Shown here one piece after another: positions 49,343-58,975 of a stretch of DNA of 64,000 nt. The DNA lies in contig CAVPTI010000020.1 in NCBI GenBank assembly GCA_963708775.1, positions 186,001 through 250,000 of the forward strand, read 5' to 3'. This DNA is from JAGVSR01 sp963708775. GTDB taxonomy: Bacteria > Pseudomonadota > Alphaproteobacteria > Rhizobiales > Hyphomicrobiaceae. Positions within the stretch are counted from its first letter, which is position 1. The number at the start of each line of letters is the position of its first letter. Below the pieces are notes generated by a model that was not told the origin of the DNA, did no database searches, and saw only the letters and a list, made by a program, of their open reading frames with translations. The position numbers and the translations under genes are program-made.

Positions 49343-49447
49343 GGGTGTCCTCGAGAAGAGCCTCGCGCTCCGGCGACCTTTAACGGCGCGAAATGCGGCA
49401 AGGTGAAGATCAAGAGAACGTCTGGTGGAGCGGATTGTTTCCGCCGC

Positions 49448-49972
49448 TCATGTTCCGCGATTGTAACGCCACATCCGGACGAAGGTGTCTTTGATCTCGG
49501 GGGCCGGCTTATCGAGGATGTCGAGGGGAATGCGGATTTCAGTGTTGGACTCCAGCCGCCAGGGGAGGCGCATGGGTCGCCTCAGCAGCGGCCGCGAGCG
49601 CCAGTCGGCCAGCAAAGCTTCAGCTACGGGCTTCTTCAAATTGATAATGAGGTCGTGCGTTGTGCCGCCGCGTTCGATGAGTTCGATTGTTTCGATGCTA
49701 TCGACGGCGCGCCAGGAAACGAGACCTAGCCCTTCGATGAACAGGCCGTATTGGCCTGAGCCGATCCTGGGTCGGCCGCTCTCGATGAGGGGCAAGTTGT
49801 AATACGCGACGGCGGCGGGAAGGAGGGCGATGACCGCCAGGAGTGGCACGCCCTTCAGAACACCTCCGAAGACAAGCAGCACGGCAAATGCCGTCATCGC
49901 GTAAATCGGGAAATGAATGTCTTCCTGATCGTACCCGATCGTGTAGCCGATGATATCGTTGTCCGTGGCCAT
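49448..49972 (-). CDS. Small membrane protein of unknown function
   Basis: About 174 residues from the ATG at 49972. Two adjacent hydrophobic segments (IYAMTAFAVLLVFGGVL and VPLLAVIALLPAAVAYYN) are followed by a soluble region that looks like a small beta-rich PH-like domain (GQYGLFIEGLGLVSWRAVDS, IETIELIERGG). I do not recognise a named family. The frame opens to 50098 without similarity. It lies between the OmpA gene and prs. Confidence 0.65.
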   Translation of the reverse strand: MATDNDIIGYTIGYDQEDIHFPIYAMTAFAVLLVFGGVLKGVPLLAVIALLPAAVAYYNLPLIESGRPRIGSGQYGLFIEGLGLVSWRAVDSIETIELIERGGTTHDLIINLKKPVAEALLADWRSRPLLRRPMRLPWRLESNTEIRIPLDILDKPAPEIKDTFVRMWRYNRGT

Positions 49973-50212
49973 TGGCGGGCTTGAGCTCAATATGCTTTGA
50001 GCGATCAACGCCGAAACCTGCCGGTCGGATGCAGGCGCGCGCGGGTCGCAATACGAAATACCAGAGCGATGAAATCCATCGCGCGCGGAAAAATGCAAGC
50101 TTTGTCACGTCGTTCTGCACGCATGTCGAACGGCATGGAATGAGTGATGAGGAAAGCGGCAGATCTGGTCTGCAGATTGTCTGTTTTTCGCGCTGATCGC
50201 GCGATGTGCCTA

Positions 50213-51190
50213 TCAGTAGAACAGGCTGGAGACGCTCTCTTCGCGGCTGGTGCGGAGGATGGCTTCGCCAATGAGCGGTGCAATCGAAAGCACGCGAATG
50301 TTTTTCGCCGCTTTGACAGCTTCAGTCGGCAAAATGGAATCGGTGATGACGAGCGATTTGAGTTTGGAATTTTGTATTCGGCTGACGGCGCCGCCCGAGA
50401 GCACGCCGTGGGTGATGTAGGCGGAGACTTCAGTCGCGCCGTACTTCAGAAGCGCCTCGGCGGCATTACACAGCGTGCCGCCGCTGTCGATAATATCATC
50501 GATCAAGACGCACCGCTTGCCTTCGACTTCGCCGATGACGTTCATGACTTCGCTTTCGCCGGCGCGTTCCCGGCGCTTGTCGCAAATGGCGATCGGCGCA
50601 TCGATGCGCTTGGCCAGTGCACGGGCGCGAACCACACCGCCAACGTCCGGCGAAACCACTACGACATCCCTTGCGTCGTTCTGATCCTGCAGGTCCCGCG
50701 CAAAGATTGGAGCGGCGAAGAGGTTGTCGGTCGGGATATCGAAGAAGCCTTGGATCTGGCCGGCGTGGAGATCGAGTGTGAGGACGCGGTCCGCGCCAGC
50801 GCGTTCGATCAGATTGGCGACGAGTTTTGCCGAAATTGGTGTGCGGGGTCCGGGTTTGCGATCCTGGCGGGCGTAGCCGTAATAGGGAATGACGGCCGTG
50901 ATGCGCTTGGCGGAGGAGCGCTTCAGAGCGTCGATCAGGATCAGCAATTCCATCAAGTTGTCGTTCGCCGGGAACGATGTGGACTGGAGGATGAATGCGT
51001 CCTGGCCGCGGACGTTCTCCTGAATCTCGACGAAGATCTCCATATCGGCGAACCGCTTCACCTGACCTTTGGTGAGTGGCGCCTTGACGTAAGCGGAGAT
51101 GGCCTCAGCGAGGGGGCGGTTCGAATTGCCGGACACCAGCCTCACGCGCGGATGGCCCCGGTCCCTGTCGTCTCGGGCATCGAACGGCAT
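50213..51190 (-). CDS. prs: Ribose-phosphate pyrophosphokinase
   Basis: Makes PRPP from ribose 5-phosphate and ATP, feeding purine, pyrimidine, histidine and tryptophan synthesis. The 325-residue protein contains RLVSGNSNRPLAEAIS, the flexible-loop arginines in YYGYARQDRKPGPRTPISAK, and the PRPP-binding motif CVLIDDIIDSGGTLCNAA. A short N-terminal extension precedes the fold. Downstream (minus strand) of a conserved lipoprotein gene. Confidence 0.96.
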   Translation of the reverse strand: MPFDARDDRDRGHPRVRLVSGNSNRPLAEAISAYVKAPLTKGQVKRFADMEIFVEIQENVRGQDAFILQSTSFPANDNLMELLILIDALKRSSAKRITAVIPYYGYARQDRKPGPRTPISAKLVANLIERAGADRVLTLDLHAGQIQGFFDIPTDNLFAAPIFARDLQDQNDARDVVVVSPDVGGVVRARALAKRIDAPIAICDKRRERAGESEVMNVIGEVEGKRCVLIDDIIDSGGTLCNAAEALLKYGATEVSAYITHGVLSGGAVSRIQNSKLKSLVITDSILPTEAVKAAKNIRVLSIAPLIGEAILRTSREESVSSLFY

Positions 51191-51322
51191 GACGCGCCTC
51201 TCGCTGGCATGGTCTGTGACAGACGTGTGATGCCGCGCTCTCTAGCAAGGGGCTGGAGGCGTGTAAACCGCAGCCGGCAACACATTGATGAATAACGATC
51301 GGATTGCAACACTCGGACCCGG

Positions 51323-51348
51323 CCCGGCCAGACTGAAAGCTGGCCGGG
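51323..51348. terminator. GC stem-loop between the lipoprotein gene and prs
   Basis: Perfect 9-bp arms CCCGGCCAG / CTGGCCGGG with an 8-nt loop, 9 nt past the lipoprotein stop. No T-run, so termination is uncertain. Confidence 0.45.
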
Positions 51349-51356
51349 CGCGGTCC

Positions 51357-52361
51357 TCAATTTGCCTTTGGCAGCAACTTTATGATGCCCTGGGCTGCGG
51401 CGGCAGCGGCCGCATCGGCCGTCTTGCCCCAGGCGCCGTCGAGGGAGCCCTGCGGCACCTCGTTCTTCTGCGATACGGTGCCGAGCTGTTTGCCCTTGGG
51501 ATCCTTTACGTGCCAGTCGATGGTGATGGGCTGCTTGCCTTCGCGTACGGTCCCGACGGTAACCTTGCCCTCAACTTTGTAGGTTTCCCCGGCCGCGCCG
51601 GTCAGAGGAATACCGTTGCGGGAGAGCTCGCGCTGGATCGCACCGGTGAGGGCAATACTGCCGTCGCCCGGAGCGCCCGTGACGTTCGGCACCGAGGTAA
51701 GAACGGCACCTCCGCGGCCAATGCTACCGGTTGCAGTTGTCGCCGGCGGAGGAGTGGCAGCGGCCGTCGTTGCAGCGACAGGAGTTGCCGCAGCGGGCGC
51801 GGCGGATGCCACCGGCACTCCGTTAGCAGGCGATGCAGCACCAGCAGGAGCCGCAGCAGGTGCCTGGGAAGGCAACCAGGCGGAAACCTGCGAGGCCGTC
51901 TTATTGGCAATCTGGTCGATCATCGTGGGTGTCACGGCCGTCCAGGTGTCTTTGGAGCCTGCACCCGCCGAAACTTCTTCGCCTGTCACGCGATTGACGC
52001 GTTTGCCAGACGGATCGGTCACATCCCAGATGTAGGAGATCTTGGTCGAGGCTTTCTCCTTTGCGGCCACCACATAACCGCGCAAGGTGTAATCTGATGG
52101 GTCGGTGGGCTGCTTGGCAACCGACACCTTTTGTCGTTCAAGGGCTGCGACGACCTGTGTCTGGAGTGCCCGCGACGTGGCATCCGGCGGACCCACGATC
52201 GGCGCAACAGCCATTTTGGCGCGTTGCTCTGCCGGTGGCTGCGTTGCGGCTGCCAGCGGCACAGTGCTGTCGCCACCACCCGCGAACAAGTTCGAGCCCG
52301 TCTCGCAGCCTGCGAGACCCAATGCTGAAATTAATAGTAACGCTGCCCGTGCGACCGGCAT
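51357..52361 (-). CDS. Conserved lipoprotein
   Basis: A 334-residue lipoprotein; the start MPVARAALLLISALGLAGC carries a lipobox LAGC with the lipidated cysteine at about residue 19. The mature part has two repeated, related domains (TLRGYVVAAKEKASTKISYI and YKVEGKVTVGTVREGKQPIT) joined by an Ala/Pro/Thr-rich linker, suggesting an internal duplication. Function unknown. ATG at 52361 is chosen because the lipoprotein signal begins there. Confidence 0.8.
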   Translation of the reverse strand: MPVARAALLLISALGLAGCETGSNLFAGGGDSTVPLAAATQPPAEQRAKMAVAPIVGPPDATSRALQTQVVAALERQKVSVAKQPTDPSDYTLRGYVVAAKEKASTKISYIWDVTDPSGKRVNRVTGEEVSAGAGSKDTWTAVTPTMIDQIANKTASQVSAWLPSQAPAAAPAGAASPANGVPVASAAPAAATPVAATTAAATPPPATTATGSIGRGGAVLTSVPNVTGAPGDGSIALTGAIQRELSRNGIPLTGAAGETYKVEGKVTVGTVREGKQPITIDWHVKDPKGKQLGTVSQKNEVPQGSLDGAWGKTADAAAAAAAQGIIKLLPKAN

Positions 52362-52601
52362 CCCAACGCCCCTCGCCGCAGCACGATCAATGGTCGTCAC
52401 TTCGACGCCCCCCTTGTTTGACCCGCTGTTCTCCGGCGGCCGACGTACTGACTTTGCGGCCTCAACTCCCCTTTAGCACCGGTACCCACTGTATTTTGCC
52501 TAACCTGCTCCAGGCCTCAGCGACAAGGCAGTTGCGCCTGAAATCTGGGAATCTCTCTTATCGACGGCGCTCGATGGGGTCCATACTTGTGGATTGTGCA
52601 G

Positions 52602-53372
52602 TTAGGTCACAACGATGGCGGAGATTTGACGGCCGTAATCAGGCTCCGAGCGGTGCGTCGTGCGCCGAAATGAGAAGAAAAGCGATTCGTTTGCATAGGT
52701 GCAGGGCGCAACCCGATCGACGGCCGCCAAACCCAGCTGCCCGAGGCGCCGGGCGACGAAACCGGGCAGGTCGAAGTGCGCCTTCGCGTCAGAAGATGGG
52801 ACCATGAAAAAGTCTCGGTTGCCGGGATCCAGTGCCTGGACTTCGGCCTCGAACTCAGGGCCAACTTCGTATGCGGCTTGACTGATCGTCGGACCGATGG
52901 CGGCTCGGATGCGATCGCGGTTTGCACCGGCCTTTACCATTTCCTCGACTGTGGCCTCGATGATGCCGGCGACAGCGCCGCGCCACCCGGCGTGCGCTGC
53001 GGCAACCACCTTGGCTTGCGGGTCGGCGAATAGAACCGGGGTGCAATCGGCGGTGAGCACGCCAATGACGAGGCCAGGAACCGTGGTGACGACCGCGTCG
53101 GCTTTCGGGAGTGCGTCACGGGAGAGGGGGCCATGGGCGCGAACGGCGGTGCCGCTGTGGACTTGGTACACCGTCAGAACTTCACTCTTGGCACCAGCAA
53201 GATGCTCCGCGACACGGGCCCGATTCTCGAGCACGCGCTCGGTTTGGTCCTTGGAACCAAGGCCGCAATTAAGACCTGCGTACAGCCCCTCAGAGGCGCC
53301 GCCTTCGCGGGTGAAGAAGCCGTGGCGGATGCCGGGAAGTTCAAGCAACGTGCTGTGGATCGGATTGAGCAT
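52602..53372 (-). CDS. pgeF: PgeF, laccase-domain (YfiH/LACC1) protein
   Basis: A 256-residue protein of the Cu-oxidase_4 / YfiH family, reported as purine nucleoside-active enzymes and as a peptidoglycan amino-acid editing factor. The zinc-binding residues lie in VYQVHSGTAV (His), VLTADCTPVLFAD (Cys) and AAAHAGWRGAVAGI (His). Co-directional with the DUF185 methyltransferase upstream, a linkage common in Alphaproteobacteria. Confidence 0.93.
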   Translation of the reverse strand: MLNPIHSTLLELPGIRHGFFTREGGASEGLYAGLNCGLGSKDQTERVLENRARVAEHLAGAKSEVLTVYQVHSGTAVRAHGPLSRDALPKADAVVTTVPGLVIGVLTADCTPVLFADPQAKVVAAAHAGWRGAVAGIIEATVEEMVKAGANRDRIRAAIGPTISQAAYEVGPEFEAEVQALDPGNRDFFMVPSSDAKAHFDLPGFVARRLGQLGLAAVDRVAPCTYANESLFFSFRRTTHRSEPDYGRQISAIVVT

Positions 53373-53453
53373 AGAGCGTTAGATAGACGTGGCTTGCGCA
53401 ATTGGAAAGCTGCACCGGGATTAGATTGTCTCCGCCCGCGGGCGCCCGTGTGA

Positions 53454-54494
53454 TTATTCAAAGCCCGGCAGGCACGACAGGTGAGCGGATCGGATGCCGA
53501 TCACTTTGAAGCGGGATCCCATCCCCTGCGGGGAGATAAGCCGGGCAACGCCCAATTCGATTTCGGCGGCTTTTGCGGGGTTTGCATGCATCAGGCGGGA
53601 AGCGCGTTCGACGATACCGAGCCGGCCGAGGAATTCACCTTGCGTGATCGGCCCGTCGACGGCGAGTGCCTCTCGTGGGATGGCGGCGGCGAACGCCGCA
53701 AAATCTACATGCACGGTCAGATCGGCCTCGCCCGGCGAGCAGAGAGGGTGTTCAGGGGCGTGACCGCGCAAGGCTTGCAAGGTTTCGCCCGCGGCCGTTT
53801 CGAAATGGCCGTAGTCGATGAAGAGCGCCGCCATTGGCGCGTCGCTGGCACGGAGCGCGAGATCTGTCGTCAGGGCCACGTGATCTTGGCTCTCAGTGAT
53901 GACTCCGCTGGCTGGTTCAAATACGAGGCGGTCGACTTCATCCAAGGTCACACGCCGCTCGGCGTCATTGACGCTCTGCGATACCGCGGCCGTGTCGAGG
54001 AACTCGTTCGCGATGAGGAGCGCTGGACCTTTAGGGACCGATTGCAGTGATCCGTACCAGCGCAGCGTGCTGTTGGTAGTCTCGAGAGTATTGCGCTGCA
54101 TTTGGATCAGACGTTCGTTACTTTCAACGAGGTGCACGTCGAGCGCGTCGATGAAGGCCGGGACCTTTGCGGCAGCACGCAGTGCATCGCGCATAAGGGT
54201 GCCACGCCCGGGGCCAAGTTCAACGAGGTTGATGCGCGGCGGCGAACCCATCTGCTGCCACACGACGGCGGACCAGAGGCCGATCAATTCGCCGAAGATC
54301 TGGCTGATTTCGGAAGCGGTGATGAAATCGCCGTCGCGGCCGATGACCGATTGTTTGACGTAATAGCCGTGCTCGGGATCCTGCAGGCAGGTCTGCATGT
54401 ATTCGGCGACCGAGATCGGACCGACGCGACGGATGCGATCTTTAAGTTTGAGCGCGAGCGGCGTGTCGCGGCGCGCTTCAGGATCATAGGTCAT
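53454..54494 (-). CDS. DUF185 / NDUFAF7-like class I methyltransferase
   Basis: About 346 residues; bacterial relative of mitochondrial NDUFAF7, a protein arginine methyltransferase for complex I. Blocks seen: GPISVAEYMQTCLQDPEHGYY at the N-terminus, SEISQIFGELIGLW, NLVELGPGRGTLMRDAL (SAM site) and ALLIANEFLDT. The ATG at 54494 is chosen since the family begins about ten residues before the GPISVAEYM block; an ATG at 54548 is possible. Upstream of pgeF. In many relatives lgt precedes it, but here galE does. Confidence 0.9.
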   Translation of the reverse strand: MTYDPEARRDTPLALKLKDRIRRVGPISVAEYMQTCLQDPEHGYYVKQSVIGRDGDFITASEISQIFGELIGLWSAVVWQQMGSPPRINLVELGPGRGTLMRDALRAAAKVPAFIDALDVHLVESNERLIQMQRNTLETTNSTLRWYGSLQSVPKGPALLIANEFLDTAAVSQSVNDAERRVTLDEVDRLVFEPASGVITESQDHVALTTDLALRASDAPMAALFIDYGHFETAAGETLQALRGHAPEHPLCSPGEADLTVHVDFAAFAAAIPREALAVDGPITQGEFLGRLGIVERASRLMHANPAKAAEIELGVARLISPQGMGSRFKVIGIRSAHLSCLPGFE

Positions 54495-54570
54495 GCGCTT
54501 GACAAAACTCCGACGCCGCGACGGTCGCGGCACCGGTTTTGAACTCATCGAGAGAGAATGGCAATCCAGG

Positions 54571-55564
54571 TCAGGACGCGATCTTGAAGCTGGCGAGGTG
54601 ATCTTCCCACGACAACGCATGGCGCACGATCTCGTCGAGGTCGTCGTGGCGTGGCTGCCATCCCAGCTGATCGCGAATTTTTTGCGAACCGGCAACAATG
54701 GCGGCGGGGTCGCCCGGACGGCGCGGAACCAAACGAACGTCAAAATCGACGCCAGAGACGCGCTTCACCGCTTCTATAACTTCGAGCACTGAGAAGCCCT
54801 TTGAATAACCGCAATTGAAAATCTCCGACTTGCCGCCGGTGCGAAGATAATCGAGAGCGGCGACGTGAGCGCGGATCAGATCGGTGACGTGGATGTAGTC
54901 GCGAATGCACGTACCATCGGGTGTCGGGTAATCGGTCCCGAAGACCTCCATGTGTGCCCGCTGCCCAAGTGCCGTCTCGCAGGCCACCTTGATCAGATGT
55001 GTGGCGCGCGGGGTGGACTGGCCGGAGCGGCCCTTCGGGTCGGCGCCGGCGACGTTGAAGTAGCGGAGCGCGACGTAGTTGAAATCGTGGGCGCGGGACG
55101 TGTCGGCGCAGCATGACCTCGGTCATCAGCTTCGACCAGCCATATGGCGACATCGGCGCGGGCTGGGCCGCTTCGCTGACGGGATTTTCGGCTGGGTTGC
55201 CGTAAACGGCCGCCGTCGAGGAAAAAATAAATTGTTTTAGCCCTGTGGCGACGGCGGCCTCCATCAGGGCGCGCGACTTGACGGTGTTGTTGTTGTAGTA
55301 GCCCAACGGATCAGCGACCAATTCCGGGACAACGATGGAGCCGGCAAAGTGGACGATGGACTGGACGCCGTACTTGCGGATGACCGTGCGGACCAGGTCC
55401 TGATCGCCGACGTCGCCCACGACCAGCGTTGCGGCCGGAGGAACGGCCCAGCGAAAGCCCGTCGACAGGTTGTCGAGGACGATAACCTTCTCACCCGCAT
55501 CCAGTAGGGCGAGAACCATATGACTGCCAATGAAGCCTGCACCGCCTGTGACGAGAACTGCCAT
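54571..55564 (-). CDS. galE: UDP-glucose 4-epimerase, one frameshift
   Basis: NAD-dependent epimerase linking UDP-glucose and UDP-galactose. VLVTGGAGFIGSHMVLALL (NAD site), IFSSTAAVYG and the catalytic SPYGWSKLMTE (YxxxK) are in the first segment. Near 55105 one extra C (in a CC pair on the coding strand) breaks the frame; removing it gives VMLRDTSRAHDFNYVALRYF and joins smoothly to the second segment (VFGTDYPTPDGTCIRDYIHV, ends 54571). About 330 residues when repaired. Divergent from galU; the two together provide nucleotide sugars for envelope polysaccharide. Confidence 0.93.
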
Positions 55565-55817
55565 ACGGTTAACGCGCCTCCCTGACGCTCAGTTGTTCGA
55601 ACCTCAAGTCCGATGTTGGGAACTTGAATATTAGGTACGAATTGCGTTTGCCTAACTTTGACTGGCCACAATCCGTTCCTAATTGGCGCTGACGCCATTC
55701 AACATTCGTGCCCGAATCCAGAGCTTCCTCGATCGTACTGTCAGCCCTCTCTCTTTAGCCCGCCCTCTGGCGTCCCCACTCAGATTAGAATTCACCATCT
55801 CCCTGGAGCTTGCCCGC

Positions 55818-56707
55818 ATGCCTGCCTCACCATCCCGTATCCGTAAAGCCGTCTTCCCCGTGGCAGGTCTCGGCACGCGGTTCCTGCCCGCCACAAAGGC
55901 CGTCCCGAAGGAAATGCTGACCGTGGTGGATCGGCCCGTCATTCAACACGTGGTCGATGAAGCGCAGGGCCGCCGGCATCGAGCACTTCGTGTTCGTGAC
56001 AGGGCGCAACAAGGCTGTCATCGAGGATCACTTCGACATTCAGTACGAACTGGAGCGGACGCTTGCGGAGCGCAAAAAGACGAAAGAGCTCGAAGCGCTG
56101 ATGTCCGACTTGCCGGTTGCGGGTCAGGCGAGCTTCACGCGGCAGCAGGCGCCGCTCGGTCTCGGCCACGCGGTGTGGTGCGCCCGCGACATTGTCGGCG
56201 ACGAGCCGTTCGCCTTGCTCCTACCCGATATGCTGCACCATGGCGCGACGCCCTGCCTGAAGGACATGATCGAAGCCTACGCCGCGACAGGTGGGAACCT
56301 TATCGCGGTCGCGCCTGTGCCGGAAGATCAGACACACCAATATGGCATCGTCGGTGTGACGGACACGGATGCAAAGGTGGCCACAATCACGGAGATGGTC
56401 GAGAAGCCGCCGAAGGGCACCGCACCGTCAAACCTGCACATCACCGGTCGCTACATTCTGCAACCAGAGATCTTCGATCTTCTGGCCAAGCAGGAGAAGG
56501 GAGCCGGGGGCGAGATCCAGCTGACAGACAGCATGATCCGCCTGATGAGCGATCTAAAGCAATCATTCCACGCGGTGCGTTTCGACGGGACGATCTATGA
56601 CTGTGGCTCTAAGGTGGGCTTCCTGGCAGCCAACGTAGCCTACGGATTGGAGCGTTCTGACATTGCTCCCGCTCTTCGTGGCCGAAATCGAGCGACTGCT
56701 CAAGTAG
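55818..56707 (+). CDS. galU: UTP-glucose-1-phosphate uridylyltransferase, two frameshifts
   Basis: Makes UDP-glucose from glucose 1-phosphate and UTP. ATG at 55818 gives IRKAVFPVAGLGTRFLPATK with the nucleotide-binding GxGTRFLPxTK motif. Near 55967-55970 one extra base interrupts VVDEARAAGIEHFVFVTGRN; the main body (GHAVWCARDIVGDEPFALLL, GRYILQPEIFDLL, FDGTIYDCGSKVGFL) continues in the next frame. A second extra base near 56680 breaks the end; removing it gives ALRAEIERLLK and a stop at 56705-56707. Repaired length about 295 residues. Confidence 0.93.
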
Positions 56708-56870
56708 ACCCGGCTGGCGCATCTCTCCATCGGAGAAACCAATCATAAGTATCGGAAAGAGGAGAAGTTTAGCGGTCGCAGGCATCATGTTGCCCGTTTC
56801 CGGTGATACAGCCATCGGATAATGTCGACGTGCAGACCGGGCGCCTTTGCGTTCGCTGGAGGTTTTTGGA

Positions 56871-57935
56871 ATGATCCTGAAAAAGCGGAGTGCGGAGAGC
56901 AGCGCCTCCCAAATTCGAAAACTGACGCCGCCCGGCGTCTTCGTTTTGCGGATGCTGATCTTCCTCATCCTGGTCGGCTTTCTCGGGGCAATTCTGTATG
57001 AGCAGCTCAGAACGGCCTTCATGACAAATCCGGGCCTCAACGGGCTCATTCTCGGCGTGCTATGTCTCGGCATCATCTATGCCTTCAGGCAAGTCATCCG
57101 GCTGTATCGCGAAATAGGCTGGGTGAACGCATTCCGCATTTCCGATCCTGGCCTCGTCACCGATACCCAGCCCATTCTTCTCGCGCCCATGGCGAACATG
57201 CTGCGCGACCGCACCGGGACGTTCTCGCTGGCGACGGTTTCGATGCGATCGATCATGGATTCGATCGGATCGCGTCTCGATGAAGCGCGCGACACCGGTC
57301 GTTATCTGGTGGGGCTGCTCGTCTTCCTCGGCCTGCTCGGAACATTCTGGGGCCTGCTCGAGACGATGTCGTCCGTCGGTGCCACAATCGCGACGCTCAA
57401 CACGACGGGCGAGAGGGCGGCTGTATTCGACGAGTTGAAGGCCGGGCTTGCCGCGCCACTCAAGGGCATGGGAACGGCGTTCTCGTCATCTCTGCTTGGG
57501 CTTGGCGGTTCGCTGGTCCTGGGCTTCCTGGAGCTGCAGGCTAATCACGCTCACAACCGCTTCTACAACGAGCTGGAAGAATGGCTGTCGGGCATCACGG
57601 AACTGACGCCGGGTTCGTCCTCGGCGACGGATCTGGCCAGCCGGCAACTGACGACCGCCGTCTATGAAATGCAGCGCGCGGTGGCTGAGTTATCCGACAA
57701 GCTTGGTTCGATTTCGTCTTCGAACCTGCGCGCCTTGGAACCGTCCGTGCCCGCTGCTGCGGGAGGCGACGAGGCGGTCAAAGATCTGGCTCGCGGCGTG
57801 AACCAACTCGTTACGCTCATGCGGAGCGAGCAGAAGGTGGTGCGCGAGTGGGTTGATGAGCAGGCTTCGCAGCAGGCCGAATTGGCCGGGGCCTTGAAGG
57901 CGCTTGCGGACAATTACCAGCGCAGGACGACCTGA
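56871..57935 (+). CDS. MotA/TolQ/ExbB-like membrane protein
   Basis: A 354-residue protein with four predicted membrane helices: MLIFLILVGFLGAILYEQL, LILGVLCLGIIYAF, LVGLLVFLGLLGTFWGLLET and SSSLLGLGGSLVLGFLEL. The GLLGTFWGLLET and PLKGMGTAFSSSLLGL blocks are those of MotA/TolQ/ExbB stator subunits. A cytoplasmic tail with coiled-coil character follows. ATG at 56871 with GGAGG eight bases before. The stop is followed by 1 nt and then the MotB/OmpA-like gene, so the two form a pair. It is not part of a flagellar cluster. Confidence 0.85.
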   Translation: MILKKRSAESSASQIRKLTPPGVFVLRMLIFLILVGFLGAILYEQLRTAFMTNPGLNGLILGVLCLGIIYAFRQVIRLYREIGWVNAFRISDPGLVTDTQPILLAPMANMLRDRTGTFSLATVSMRSIMDSIGSRLDEARDTGRYLVGLLVFLGLLGTFWGLLETMSSVGATIATLNTTGERAAVFDELKAGLAAPLKGMGTAFSSSLLGLGGSLVLGFLELQANHAHNRFYNELEEWLSGITELTPGSSSATDLASRQLTTAVYEMQRAVAELSDKLGSISSSNLRALEPSVPAAAGGDEAVKDLARGVNQLVTLMRSEQKVVREWVDEQASQQAELAGALKALADNYQRRTT

Positions 57936-57936
57936 G

Positions 57937-58968
57937 ATGGCCATGGGGCGCGGCCGCCGCCGCAGCGCCGAGTATGGCGAGTTCTGGCCGGGATATGTGG
58001 ACGTGCTGTCCACACTTCTGCTGGTCGTCACCTTTCTCATGTCCGTCTTCATGATCGCGCAGTTTTTCGCGACGCAGGAATCGGCTGGCAAGGATACGGT
58101 TCTGCAGCGTCTCAATCGGCAGCTTTCGGAATTGACGAGCCTGCTTTCGCTCGAAAAAGGCAAGGCCAAGGAGAGCGAAGATCAGGTGGCGGAGTTGCAG
58201 GCCATGCTCGCGACGCTCAAGTCTGACAACGAAAAGCTGTCCGGTGTGGCCGCCCTCGGCGACGAGAGTGCAAAATCGGCGACGGCTCAAATCGGCGTGT
58301 TGTCGTCGGAACTGGATGCGCAGAAGGCCGTGTCGACGGAGGCGATGGCGAAGGTCGATCTTCTCAATCAGCAACTCGCACAATTGCGACGGCAGATTGC
58401 GGCTCTGAACGACGCACTTGAGACGTCGGAGAAGAAGGGCGCGGAAAGCGACAAGACAATCAAGGATCTCGGGCAGCGGCTGAACGCGGCTCTCGCGCGG
58501 CAGGTGCAAGAATTGCAGCGCTACCGATCGGACTTCTTCGGGCGGCTGCGCGATCTCTTGAAGGATCGGAAGGACATTCGCGTGGTCGGCGACCGCTTCG
58601 TCTTCGAGAGCGAAGTTCTCTTTGGATCGGGCGCAGCGTCGCTGACGCCGGAGGGTTTGGCAGCGCTCGACCCAATCGCGACTGCCATCGCCGATCTTGG
58701 CCGGCAGATCCCCAAAGAGATCGATTGGGTGGTGCAGATCAACGGGCACACGGACATCCGCCCGATCGCGAGTGCGCAATTTCCCTCTAATTGGGAACTC
58801 TCGACCGCGCGCGCTTCATCGGTCGTCAAGCACATGATTGCGCGCGGCGTACCACCGGAACGGCTCGTGGCGGCTGGCTATGGCGAATATCAGCCGATCG
58901 AAAGCGGCACTGATGAAGCGTCGCTGCAAAAGAACCGTCGCATCGAACTGAAACTCACAAGCCGATAG
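57937..58968 (+). CDS. MotB/OmpA-like peptidoglycan-binding membrane protein
   Basis: A 343-residue protein with one N-terminal helix (YVDVLSTLLLVVTFLMSVF) whose Asp22 is in the position of the proton-carrying Asp of MotB-type stators. A coiled coil covers about residues 45-190 (QLNQQLAQLRRQIAALNDAL-like heptads), followed by the OmpA domain (VQINGHTDIRPIA, STARASSVVKHMI, AAGYGEYQPI, RRIELKLT). With the preceding gene it forms a proton-driven stator-like pair; its work in the cell is unknown. Confidence 0.87.
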   Translation: MAMGRGRRRSAEYGEFWPGYVDVLSTLLLVVTFLMSVFMIAQFFATQESAGKDTVLQRLNRQLSELTSLLSLEKGKAKESEDQVAELQAMLATLKSDNEKLSGVAALGDESAKSATAQIGVLSSELDAQKAVSTEAMAKVDLLNQQLAQLRRQIAALNDALETSEKKGAESDKTIKDLGQRLNAALARQVQELQRYRSDFFGRLRDLLKDRKDIRVVGDRFVFESEVLFGSGAASLTPEGLAALDPIATAIADLGRQIPKEIDWVVQINGHTDIRPIASAQFPSNWELSTARASSVVKHMIARGVPPERLVAAGYGEYQPIESGTDEASLQKNRRIELKLTSR

Positions 58969-58975
58969 AGCTTGG

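Noticed and set aside
56871..58968. Zorya anti-phage system (ZorA/ZorB)
   Set aside because: Only the stator-like pair is present; no ZorC, ZorD or ZorE-like gene is adjacent and the neighbours are housekeeping genes.
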